Shown: positions 56,466 through 64,000 of the stretch, piece by piece
How positions within the stretch are numbered: position 1 is the first letter of the stretch
Layout of the letters: each line of letters opens with the position of its first letter
Assembly: GCF_014202295.1 (NCBI RefSeq)
Contig: NZ_JACHGM010000002.1
Span: 285,039 to 349,038 of the forward strand
Direction: 5' to 3'
Length of the DNA stretch: 64,000 nucleotides
From: Borreliella afzelii
Lineage (GTDB): Bacteria; Spirochaetota; Spirochaetia; Borreliales; Borreliaceae
The notes under the pieces: generated by a model
Told to the model about the DNA's origin: nothing
Seen by the model: only the letters and a program-made list of their open reading frames with translations
Database searches by the model: none
Position numbers and translations under genes: made by a program

Positions 56466-56852
56466 GTGAATATATCAAAATTTAATGAATTTGAAAATGT
56501 ATTGTTTAACATTTGTCTTGATGTTGATTTTGTGCTTGAAGATGAATTTGGCAATTCTTATGATATTCATCCCAATAGGCCTTTTAGGGGTAAGGCTGCA
56601 AACGGGCTATTGGACGGTCTTTTTAGCGTTACAACAACTTTTACATCAGGCTATGGATCTAAGTTTGGAAGAGGCTATTTGATTATTATTGAGATATTAA
56701 CTTTAAATTTTGTTGATGGTGAATTTTGGGATAAGATAAATAGAAGGGGTATTGAAATCTTTAGAGAAGGGCTTAAAAATAAATTTCCAAGCAAAAATCT
56801 CGACATAGTGCTTGATGGCAATGTTTATAAAATTATTGGGCAATTTTTTTAA
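56466..56852 (+). CDS. Conserved protein of unknown function
   Basis: A 128-residue soluble protein. Notable are the acidic N-terminal third (LDVDFVLEDEFGNSYDI), a glycine-rich middle (GKAANGLLDGLFSVTTTF, GYGSKFGRGYLIII) and a mixed end (IEIFREGLKNKFPSKNLDIV). No family recognised. Start is GTG 56466 with a poor ribosome binding site, only six bases after mutS2, so it is likely in that transcript. Confidence 0.65.
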   Translation: MNISKFNEFENVLFNICLDVDFVLEDEFGNSYDIHPNRPFRGKAANGLLDGLFSVTTTFTSGYGSKFGRGYLIIIEILTLNFVDGEFWDKINRRGIEIFREGLKNKFPSKNLDIVLDGNVYKIIGQFF

Positions 56853-57037
56853 TAGTTGTATTATTTCTAATAATTGAGAATGAATATATTCTTTAAAGAA
56901 GCATTATTATGTTAATTTGATGTGTTTTATTAATATTATAAAATTTTTGATATTAGAAATTATTGTATGCTTTTTTAAAGTTTTTTTACTAATAAGTGTT
57001 AAGTTATTATTTTTATGTTATATGATAAGGAGTTTTA

Positions 57038-57637
57038 ATGCAATTTGAAGTAAAGGATCTGATAAATAAAATTAAAAAAGATGGACTTGAAGAAGCTGAG
57101 AGAGTATCTAATGATATTATTTTAAAGGCTAAAAGAGAGGCAGAAGAAATAGTTGCTAGAGCAGAAGAATCTGCTAGAGCATTAAAGGCGAAATCAGAAA
57201 AAGAAATTAATGATTACAAATCCCATGCCCTTGAAGCTTCTCGTCAGGCAATCAGAGATTTAATTATTGGCGTTGAGAAGAATCTTAAATCTCTTTTTGA
57301 AAATACGTTAAAAGATAATGTGGTGGAAGTTTTTAGTGATAATAATTTCTTAGCAGAGCTTATAATTAAAATAACGGATTCTTGGGCTAAAGAAGAAAAA
57401 TTAGTTGTTCAATTAAATGAATCTGATTTTTCTAGCTTAGAACAGATATTAAGATTAAAACTTGGAAATAAGCTTGCACAAGGGATAGAAATTAAACCTT
57501 TCAAAGGCATAAGCAAAGGTTTTAAGATTCAAAAAAAGAATATTGGTTTGCAGTATGATTTTTCAGCAGAAACCGTTGCAGACATTCTTTTTGATTATCT
57601 TAATCCAAGATTTAAGGAAATTATAAAAGTAGTCTAG
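57038..57637 (+). CDS. atpE: V-type ATP synthase subunit E
   Basis: Peripheral stalk subunit. The 199-residue protein has an N-terminal charged coiled coil (about 8-75, AKREAEEIVARAEESARALK) and a globular C-domain. AAGGAG is a few bases before ATG 57038. First gene of the V-ATPase operon. The 185 bases upstream hold no other gene and must contain the promoter, but I could not find convincing hexamers. Confidence 0.92.
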   Translation: MQFEVKDLINKIKKDGLEEAERVSNDIILKAKREAEEIVARAEESARALKAKSEKEINDYKSHALEASRQAIRDLIIGVEKNLKSLFENTLKDNVVEVFSDNNFLAELIIKITDSWAKEEKLVVQLNESDFSSLEQILRLKLGNKLAQGIEIKPFKGISKGFKIQKKNIGLQYDFSAETVADILFDYLNPRFKEIIKVV

Positions 57638-57646
57638 GAGACTTTT

Positions 57647-58192
57647 GTGTTGGATTCATATTATTATGTTTTATCTTCTTTGCCTTATCTTGATTTAAAA
57701 TCTTTAAAAAATTATAGTGTGTCATATTTTTTGAATAATGTTGAGATTTCTTTAAGCGAAAAGGACTTCAATTTTTTAAAAAGCTTGCTAGAATTTAAGG
57801 CAGATAAGGGTAAATCAAGGGTTGTTGATCTTTTTCTTGATTTTGAAGATACAATAAGATATACACTTGCCGCTTTAAGGGCAGAAAAATTGGGATTGTC
57901 TAAGGATTTTTATTTAGAATCTGTGTATTTCTCAAGTTATTATCTAAGTATTTTGAGAAATATTTGTTTGAAAGAAAATTCTTTTGAAATAGAATTGGGG
58001 GTTGACCTTCTTAAGTGGCAATTTTTGACTGATCTTGAGGTTGGTCATGAATTTGATTTTGAGAAAGTAATAATTTACTTTTTAAAGTTAAAGTTATTTT
58101 TAAGGCATAGTTTATTTAAAGAAAAATTAGGTATTCAAAATTTTGACAATATTTGTCAAAATTTAATTGATAAAACTAATGAAAAAGTTTAG
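57647..58192 (+). CDS. DUF2764 protein in V-type ATPase operon
   Basis: A 181-residue, all-helical protein beginning [18 protein letters not shown], which matches the DUF2764 family found in V-ATPase operons of spirochetes, chlamydiae and relatives. Its place between E and A, where other operons encode subunits C and F, suggests a structural role replacing subunit C (d). Start is GTG 57647 with TAGGAG six bases before. Function is inferred. Confidence 0.8.
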   Translation: MLDSYYYVLSSLPYLDLKSLKNYSVSYFLNNVEISLSEKDFNFLKSLLEFKADKGKSRVVDLFLDFEDTIRYTLAALRAEKLGLSKDFYLESVYFSSYYLSILRNICLKENSFEIELGVDLLKWQFLTDLEVGHEFDFEKVIIYFLKLKLFLRHSLFKEKLGIQNFDNICQNLIDKTNEKV

Positions 58193-58205
58193 AAAAGGAA
58201 TTTTA

Positions 58206-59933
58206 ATGAATACAAAAGGAAAAGTCGTTGGAGTAAATGGAAACTTAGTTACTATTGAGGTAGAAGGTTCAGTTTCTATGAATGAGGTTTTATTTGTAAA
58301 GACTGGTGGTAGAAATTTAAAAGCAGAAGTAATCCGTGTTAGAGGGAATGAAGTTGATGCACAAGTTTTTGAATTGACAAAAGGAATATCTGTTGGAGAT
58401 TTAGTTGAATTTACAGATAAGCTTTTAACAGTTGAATTAGGACCAGGTCTTTTAACTCAAGTGTATGATGGGCTTCAAAATCCTTTGCCTGAACTGGCTA
58501 TTAAATGTGGATTTTTTTTAGAAAGGGGAGTGTATTTAAGGCCTTTAAACAAAGATAAAAAATGGAATTTTAAAAAAACCTCCAAAGTTGGAGATAGCGT
58601 TATTGCAGGAGATTTTTTGGGATTTGTAATTGAAGGAACTGTTCACCACCAAATAATGATTCCATTTTATAAAAGAGATTCTTATAAAATTGTGGAGATT
58701 GTAAATGATGGTGATTATTCAATTGATGAGCAAATTGCTGTAATTGAAGATGATTCTGGTATGAGGCATAGTATTACAATGTCTTTCCATTGGCCTGTTA
58801 AAATTCCTATTACTAATTACAAGCAACGACTTATCCCTAGTGAGCCTATGTTGACTCAAACTAGAATTATAGATACATTTTTTCCAGTAGCTAAAGGAGG
58901 AACTTTTTGCATTCCAGGTCCTTTTGGAGCTGGAAAAACGGTTCTTCAGCAGGTTACAAGTCGAAATGCCGATGTTGATATAGTAATTATTGCAGCTTGT
59001 GGTGAGCGAGCAGGTGAAGTAGTAGAAACTCTTAAGGAGTTCCCCGAATTGATAGATCCAAAAACTGGCAAATCTTTAATGGATAGGACTTGTATTATTT
59101 GTAATACATCTTCAATGCCAGTTGCAGCTAGAGAAGCCTCTGTTTATACTGCTATTACTATTGGTGAGTATTATAGGCAGATGGGTCTTGATATTCTTCT
59201 TTTGGCAGATTCAACTTCAAGATGGGCTCAAGCTATGAGAGAAATGTCTGGTCGCCTTGAGGAAATTCCTGGTGAGGAGGCTTTTCCAGCATATCTTGAG
59301 TCTGTTATTGCTTCCTTTTATGAAAGGGCGGGCATTGTAGTTCTTAATAATGGTGATATTGGATCTGTGACAGTTGGTGGTTCTGTAAGCCCTGCTGGTG
59401 GCAATTTTGAAGAGCCAGTTACTCAAGCAACCTTAAAGGTTGTAGGAGCATTCCACGGGCTTACAAGAGAAAGGTCTGATGCTAGGAAATTTCCAGCTAT
59501 TAGTCCTCTTGAATCTTGGAGTAAATATAAAGGTGTTATTGATTCCAAAAAGACAGAATATGTAAGATCTTTTTTGGTAAAAGGCAACGAAATTAATCAA
59601 ATGATGAAAGTTGTTGGGGAAGAGGGAATAAGTAACGAGGATTTTTTAATTTATTTGAAATCTGAACTGCTTGATTCGTGCTATTTACAACAAAATTCAT
59701 TTGATTCTATTGATGCTGCTGTTAATTCAGAGCGTCAAAATTATATGTTTGATATAGTTTATAATATTCTTAAAACCAATTTCGAGTTTTCTGATAAGCT
59801 TCAAGCAAGAGATTTTATAAATGAATTAAGGCAAAATCTTTTAGACATGAATCTTTCTTCTTTTAAAGATTCTAAGTTTAATAAATTAGAGCATACTTTG
59901 AGTGCATTGGTAAATTTTAAAAAGGTAATTTAG
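58206..59933 (+). CDS. atpA: V-type ATP synthase catalytic subunit A
   Basis: Nucleotide-hydrolysing/synthesising subunit of V1. The 575-residue protein has Walker A GPFGAGKT (about residues 237-244), ACGERAGEV, LADSTSRWAQAMREMSGRL and the non-homologous insert of A-subunits. AAAAGGA (58194-58200) decides ATG 58206 over the upstream in-frame ATG at 58167, which lies inside the previous gene. Confidence 0.97.
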   Translation: MNTKGKVVGVNGNLVTIEVEGSVSMNEVLFVKTGGRNLKAEVIRVRGNEVDAQVFELTKGISVGDLVEFTDKLLTVELGPGLLTQVYDGLQNPLPELAIKCGFFLERGVYLRPLNKDKKWNFKKTSKVGDSVIAGDFLGFVIEGTVHHQIMIPFYKRDSYKIVEIVNDGDYSIDEQIAVIEDDSGMRHSITMSFHWPVKIPITNYKQRLIPSEPMLTQTRIIDTFFPVAKGGTFCIPGPFGAGKTVLQQVTSRNADVDIVIIAACGERAGEVVETLKEFPELIDPKTGKSLMDRTCIICNTSSMPVAAREASVYTAITIGEYYRQMGLDILLLADSTSRWAQAMREMSGRLEEIPGEEAFPAYLESVIASFYERAGIVVLNNGDIGSVTVGGSVSPAGGNFEEPVTQATLKVVGAFHGLTRERSDARKFPAISPLESWSKYKGVIDSKKTEYVRSFLVKGNEINQMMKVVGEEGISNEDFLIYLKSELLDSCYLQQNSFDSIDAAVNSERQNYMFDIVYNILKTNFEFSDKLQARDFINELRQNLLDMNLSSFKDSKFNKLEHTLSALVNFKKVI

Positions 59934-59954
59934 GGGGTTTGGAGAAATATATAT

Positions 59955-61259
59955 ATGAAAAGAGTCTATAGTAAAATAGAGTCTATAGCAGGCAATGTAA
60001 TAACTGTTACAGCTCAAGGTATTAAGTATGGTGAGCTTGCTATTGTAAAAGCAAAAGATACAAGTTCTCTAGCCGAAGTAATTAAACTTGATAGAGAAAA
60101 AGTTTCTCTTCAAGTTTATGGTGGTACAAGAGGTGTTTCCACTTCAGACGAGATTAAGTTTTTAGGGCATACAATGCAAGTTTCATTTTCTGACAATTTG
60201 TTGGGCAGAATTTTTGATGGTTCTGGGAATCCTAGAGATGGAGGCCCTTCTCTTGATGATAATTTGATTGAAATTGGGGGGCCTTCTGCGAATCCTACAA
60301 AGCGTATTGTTCCTAGAAATATGATAAGGACAGGACTTCCAATGATAGATGTTTTTAACACTCTTGTTGAATCTCAAAAATTGCCAATTTTTTCTGTTTC
60401 TGGCGAGCCTTATAATGAGCTTCTTGTGAGAATTGCACTTCAAGCAGAGGTTGATTTAATAATTCTTGGTGGGATGGGACTCAAGCATGATGATTATTTG
60501 ACTTTTAAAGATTCTTTAGAAAAAGGTGGTGCTTTAAGTAGAACGATTTTTTTTGTTCATACCGCTAATGATTCTGTTGTTGAATCTTTAACTGTTCCTG
60601 ATATTTCGCTTTCTGTTGCTGAAAAGTTTGCCCTTAAGGGTAAAAAAGTTTTAGTGCTTCTTACAGACATGACAAATTTTGCTGATGCGATGAAAGAAAT
60701 ATCTATTACGATGGAACAAGTGCCTTCTAATAGGGGTTATCCTGGAGATTTATATTCTCAGCTTGCATATCGTTATGAGAAAGCTATTGATTTTGAGGGT
60801 GCAGGATCGATTACAATACTTGCGGTTACAACTATGCCGGGTGATGATGTTACTCATCCTGTTCCTGATAATACTGGGTATATTACAGAAGGTCAGTACT
60901 ATTTAAAGGGTGGCAGAATAGAACCTTTTGGATCGCTTTCAAGACTTAAGCAAATGGTAAATAGTAAGACCAGAGATGATCACAGGACTATAATGGATAC
61001 AATGATCAAACTTTATGCATCTTCAAAAGAGTCTGTAGAAAAGAAGGCTATGGGATTTAATATGACTAAGTGGGATGAAAAATTGCTCAAATATAGTAAC
61101 ATGTTTGAAAGCAAAATGATGGATTTATCTGTTAATATTCCCTTAGAAGAGGCTTTAGATTTGGGTTGGGATATTCTTGCTAGTTGTTTTAGCCCAAAAG
61201 AAACGGGAATAAAAACGGACCTTATTCAAAAATATTGGCCTAAAAAAGAGACTTATTGA
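59955..61259 (+). CDS. atpB: V-type ATP synthase subunit B
   Basis: Non-catalytic partner of A in the hexamer. The 434-residue protein lacks a Walker A loop; the corresponding site reads [14 protein letters not shown]. Family marks are [32 protein letters not shown] and [15 protein letters not shown]. It has the 430-440 residue length typical of spirochetes and chlamydiae. GGGGGTTTGGAG lies before ATG 59955. Confidence 0.97.
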   Translation: MKRVYSKIESIAGNVITVTAQGIKYGELAIVKAKDTSSLAEVIKLDREKVSLQVYGGTRGVSTSDEIKFLGHTMQVSFSDNLLGRIFDGSGNPRDGGPSLDDNLIEIGGPSANPTKRIVPRNMIRTGLPMIDVFNTLVESQKLPIFSVSGEPYNELLVRIALQAEVDLIILGGMGLKHDDYLTFKDSLEKGGALSRTIFFVHTANDSVVESLTVPDISLSVAEKFALKGKKVLVLLTDMTNFADAMKEISITMEQVPSNRGYPGDLYSQLAYRYEKAIDFEGAGSITILAVTTMPGDDVTHPVPDNTGYITEGQYYLKGGRIEPFGSLSRLKQMVNSKTRDDHRTIMDTMIKLYASSKESVEKKAMGFNMTKWDEKLLKYSNMFESKMMDLSVNIPLEEALDLGWDILASCFSPKETGIKTDLIQKYWPKKETY

Positions 61260-61261
61260 TT

Positions 61262-61861
61262 ATGTCTAAAATTAAATTGACCAAAAATGATCTTAAAAAG
61301 CAAAAAGATGAACTTAAAATGTTTAAGAGATATTTGCCTACTTTGCAGCTTAAGAAGCAACAACTTTATATGGAAATTGTTAGAATTGAGAATTCTTACA
61401 AAAATAAAAATCTTGAGCAACAAAAACTTAAAGGTAGTATTTCTAATTGGATTTCTCTTTTTAGCGAAGAATTTCCTTTTGAGAGTTGGATTCAAGTAAA
61501 AACAGTGGTCAAAAAGTCTGTAAATATTGCAGGAGTTGCAATTCCTATATTCGATTCTATTGAATATGAAGATATAAGGCATGACTTACTTTTTACCCCT
61601 TATTGGGTAGATAAGGGGATTGAAATTCTTAAAATTGTGATTCAAATTGATGTAGAACTTAAAATTTTAAAAAAGCAGATTGATTTGCTTTTAAGAGAGT
61701 TTAGGGTAACATCCCAGAGAGTTAATTTATTTGAGAAAGTTATGATACCGACAGCAAAGGCTAATATCAAAAAAATTAATATATATCTTGGAGATCAGCA
61801 AACCGCGGCTGTTGTAAGAGGTAAAATTGCTAAGTCTAATTTGATTGATAAAAAAAAATAG
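61262..61861 (+). CDS. atpD: V-type ATP synthase subunit D
   Basis: Central rotor shaft. The 199-residue protein is almost wholly helical: SKIKLTKNDLKKQKDELKMF at the N-terminus and VNLFEKVMIPTAKANIKKIN at the C-terminus, forming the long antiparallel coiled coil. A TTG at 61256 overlapping the atpB stop is an alternative start; ATG 61262 is preferred. The 3' end nearly touches atpI. Confidence 0.93.
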   Translation: MSKIKLTKNDLKKQKDELKMFKRYLPTLQLKKQQLYMEIVRIENSYKNKNLEQQKLKGSISNWISLFSEEFPFESWIQVKTVVKKSVNIAGVAIPIFDSIEYEDIRHDLLFTPYWVDKGIEILKIVIQIDVELKILKKQIDLLLREFRVTSQRVNLFEKVMIPTAKANIKKINIYLGDQQTAAVVRGKIAKSNLIDKKK

Positions 61862-61871
61862 GAACAAGCTT

Positions 61872-63698
61872 ATGATTGTAAAAATGAAAAAAGTTTTACT
61901 TTTGACTTTATCAAAATATAAAAAAGAATCTTTAGAGATTTTAAGAGATTTTGGAGCAGTTCATATTAATTCTTGCAATAAAAATTCAGATTCTTTAAAA
62001 AAAAGCATTGATAATCGAAGAATTTTAATGCAAGCTTTTTCACTACTTAGAGAAGATGGGGGCGTTAAGGCTTTAAAATCTTCTAATGGAAATTTTTTAG
62101 ATATTGCAAAAAGCATAGTCAATTTAGGCAATGAGATTAAAGAATTTCAAGATATTAAACGATCTTTATTGCATGAAAGGAATTTGATTTCCGTTTGGGG
62201 AAATTTTTCTTTAGAATATATTGACAAGTTGAAAGAATCTAATATTTATATTCAATTTTTTAAAATTCAAAAAAGTGAATATAAAAATTTATTAAGAGAT
62301 CCTAATGTTAATGTGCTTTTGATTAAAAATGTAAAAAACATTTCTTACTTTGTGAGTGTTGGTGAGTTTGAGCAAAAAATTGAAATTGCTGATGAGTTTA
62401 AGTTTAATTTTGATCTTAATTATATTAATAATAAATTAAAGGTTGTTGATGAGATTTTAGATCAAAAATTGACTCAAATTTCTCTTTTTAATAAATATAT
62501 TGATATTTTAAGAGATGAGATAAAAAATTATGATCAAATTGTAGAGTTTGAGCAAGTTTTAGCTGATATGCAAACTGATTTTGATGATTTTTCGTATGTT
62601 ACAGGATTTGTTCCAGTTGAAAGTCAAGAATCTCTTAAAAGCTCAGTTTTAAAAGCAGGTTTTGCAGTTCAATTTGCAGATCCTGAAGAAAATGATATTA
62701 TTCCAACTTATATAAAAAGAAAAGGAATTGCCAATTTAGCTGCACCTATTTTTAACATTTTAGAGACAATTCCTGGTTATAAAGAAAGGGATATAAGTTT
62801 TATTTTTATGTTATTTTTCTTTGTATTTTTTGGTATGATAATAGGTGATGCGGCTTATGGAGTGATATTTTTTTTGATAGGAATTTTGCTTAGTTTGAGT
62901 TTTGTTCTTAAAGGCAAGCCCTTAACTTCAGTTCATGGATTAATATTTTATCTTAGTATATCATCGATACTTTATGGATCTATGACTGGTACTTGGTTTG
63001 GCAGTCCTTTAATTCTTGAAATGTTTCCTATTTTGAATTCATTTAAAGTTAGTTATTTGACAGAGAAAAATAGTGTACAAAATATTATCTTTATCTGCTT
63101 TTCAATAGGGGTTTTGCAAATTTCATTGGCTCATGTTTGGAATTTTTTCAGACAAGTAAAGGAAAAGCCCCATATCCATGCAATTGCACAGATTGGTTGG
63201 CTTATATGTATAGTTGGTCTTTATTACCTTGTTTTGAATTTAATACTAAGTCAATCTCGGTTTCCAATGTATAATGCTATTTATAATATAATATATTTGG
63301 GTGTTGCACTGGTATTTGTTTTTGGCAAACAAGATGGTTCAAATTTTTTCAAGTGTATATTGAAAAGTTTTGGGGGTATTATAGAGCAATTTTTAACCAC
63401 TGTGTCAGGGTTTGCAGATATAATATCTTATATTAGACTTTTTGCAGTTGGGCTTGCAGGACTTTCAATCTCAGCAAGTTTTAATGCTATGTCAATGCCT
63501 TTATTAAAATCTTCTAACATTGGTCTTATAGTAGTTGGAATTATTGTTATACTTTTTGGGCATGTTTTAAATATAATGTTATCTTTGCTTTCAGTAATTG
63601 TTCATGGGGTAAGGCTTAATATGCTTGAGTTTTCAAACCATTTAGGGCAAGAATGGAGTGGATATGCTTATAAGCCTTTTAAAAAAATAAAAAAATAA
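61872..63698 (+). CDS. atpI: V-type ATP synthase subunit I (a)
   Basis: Stator membrane subunit that provides the ion half-channels. The 608-residue protein has a cytoplasmic N-terminal half with coiled coils and a C-terminal half with about seven membrane helices starting near residue 305 (FIFMLFFFVFFGMIIGDAAY); the ion-path helix contains ISYIRLFAVGLAGLSIS with the essential Arg, and the end reads HGVRLNMLEFSNHLGQEWSG. AGGA lies eight bases before ATG 61872; nine upstream in-frame codons are ignored. Confidence 0.95.
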   Translation: MIVKMKKVLLLTLSKYKKESLEILRDFGAVHINSCNKNSDSLKKSIDNRRILMQAFSLLREDGGVKALKSSNGNFLDIAKSIVNLGNEIKEFQDIKRSLLHERNLISVWGNFSLEYIDKLKESNIYIQFFKIQKSEYKNLLRDPNVNVLLIKNVKNISYFVSVGEFEQKIEIADEFKFNFDLNYINNKLKVVDEILDQKLTQISLFNKYIDILRDEIKNYDQIVEFEQVLADMQTDFDDFSYVTGFVPVESQESLKSSVLKAGFAVQFADPEENDIIPTYIKRKGIANLAAPIFNILETIPGYKERDISFIFMLFFFVFFGMIIGDAAYGVIFFLIGILLSLSFVLKGKPLTSVHGLIFYLSISSILYGSMTGTWFGSPLILEMFPILNSFKVSYLTEKNSVQNIIFICFSIGVLQISLAHVWNFFRQVKEKPHIHAIAQIGWLICIVGLYYLVLNLILSQSRFPMYNAIYNIIYLGVALVFVFGKQDGSNFFKCILKSFGGIIEQFLTTVSGFADIISYIRLFAVGLAGLSISASFNAMSMPLLKSSNIGLIVVGIIVILFGHVLNIMLSLLSVIVHGVRLNMLEFSNHLGQEWSGYAYKPFKKIKK

Positions 63699-63714
63699 AT
63701 AAAAAGGAGTACTT

Positions 63715-64000
63715 ATGGATATAGGTTTAATAGGAGTTAATTCAGCTTTGACAATCTCAGCAATAGGTTCTGCGTTGGGTATGGGAGCAGCAGGCAGCGC
63801 TGCTATTGGAGCATGGAAGAGGTGTTATATGCAAGGAAAGCCCGCACCATTTTTATTGATTGTTTTTGTATCAGCACCATTGACTCAAATAATATATGGA
63901 TATATTTTAATGAACACGTTATATGAGGTAATGATGCAGACAAATCCGTGGCTGTTACTTGGAGCTGGTCTTGGTGGTGGATTTGCGATTGCTGTTTCTG
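63715..64000 (+). CDS. atpK: V-type ATP synthase subunit K (c ring proteolipid), cut by the right edge
   Basis: Ion-carrying rotor ring subunit. The first 95 residues are present: MDIGLIGVNSALTISAIGSA, a glycine-rich helix GMGAAGSAAIGAWKR, then FVSAPLTQIIYGYILM, corresponding to the PxTQxxYG motif of family members, and the beginning of the second hairpin (GAGLGGGFAIAVS). The essential carboxylate of the fourth helix lies beyond the window. AAAAAGGAG precedes ATG 63715; too short inside the window for routine detection. Confidence 0.93.
   Translation, partial: MDIGLIGVNSALTISAIGSALGMGAAGSAAIGAWKRCYMQGKPAPFLLIVFVSAPLTQIIYGYILMNTLYEVMMQTNPWLLLGAGLGGGFAIAVS

Noticed and set aside
1..64000. CRISPR arrays, tRNA/rRNA genes, insertion sequences, prophage, plasmid-type cassettes
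   Set aside because: No spaced direct repeats, no cloverleaf-like T-loop sequences in the intergenic gaps, no transposase or integrase frames; all long frames are core genes in conserved order.

Overview
This window is AT-rich chromosomal DNA from a Lyme-disease spirochete, Borrelia (Borreliella) burgdorferi sensu lato. The evidence is an unmistakable flaB flagellin, a BesABC-type RND efflux operon, a V-type ATPase operon, GreA fused to a very large N-terminal region, and a gene order that matches my memory of the B. burgdorferi chromosome (roughly BB0151 down to BB0090). The Ala/Gln/Pro-rich insert of FlaB resembles the B. garinii/bavariensis form more than B. burgdorferi B31, but that is recalled and not checked. 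Nearly every base is explained by vertically inherited core genes. I see no insertion sequence, prophage, CRISPR array, rRNA or tRNA gene.

Layout. 1-6.8 kb: 5' end of nagA (minus strand), flagellar cap fliD, flagellin flaB with two hairpin-presented AGGA/GGAGGA sites in its leader, and the proVWX betaine/choline transporter. 6.8-13.4 kb: yidD, the besC-besA-besB efflux operon, a small PII-like RND-associated protein, and a decayed gene carrying four in-frame stops. 13.4-20 kb: acyl-CoA ligase, division transpeptidase, hisS and a TPR membrane protein. 20-30.4 kb: TPR protein, greA fusion, recA, scpA, rluB, cmk, rpsA, a TPR protein, a probable lipoprotein and a small membrane protein.

30.5-38.2 kb: rpsB-tsf-frr-uppS-cdsA-rseP, a hemolysin III homologue (minus) and a PTS IIBC sugar permease. 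38.3-50.9 kb: rpsF-ssb-rpsR-rplI-dnaB, a probable outer-membrane barrel protein (minus), thiolase, SurA-like chaperone, nusB, TPR protein, map, htrA, an orphan phosphoribosyltransferase and a SPOR-like basic protein (minus). 50.9-57 kb: asnS (minus), murI, rsgA, mutS2 and one unknown. 57-64 kb: V-type ATPase genes E, DUF2764, A, B, D, I and the start of K; the operon runs off the right edge.

How the parts fit together. Most operons are translation, replication or envelope housekeeping. The absence of dxr between cdsA and rseP fits the presence of a thiolase that can start the mevalonate route. Envelope functions are prominent: efflux, lipoproteins, SurA/HtrA quality control, RseP, and PBP/MurI/UppS for peptidoglycan. 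Start codons are often GTG or TTG. In two places (besC and the lipoprotein at 29301) the only start compatible with a strong Shine-Dalgarno sequence and a signal peptide is ATT, which is the most unexpected sequence-level signal here. I did not find a convincing new multi-gene system; the best leads are the ATT starts, the decayed gene at 12930-13373, the flaB leader hairpins and the unusual domain architectures.
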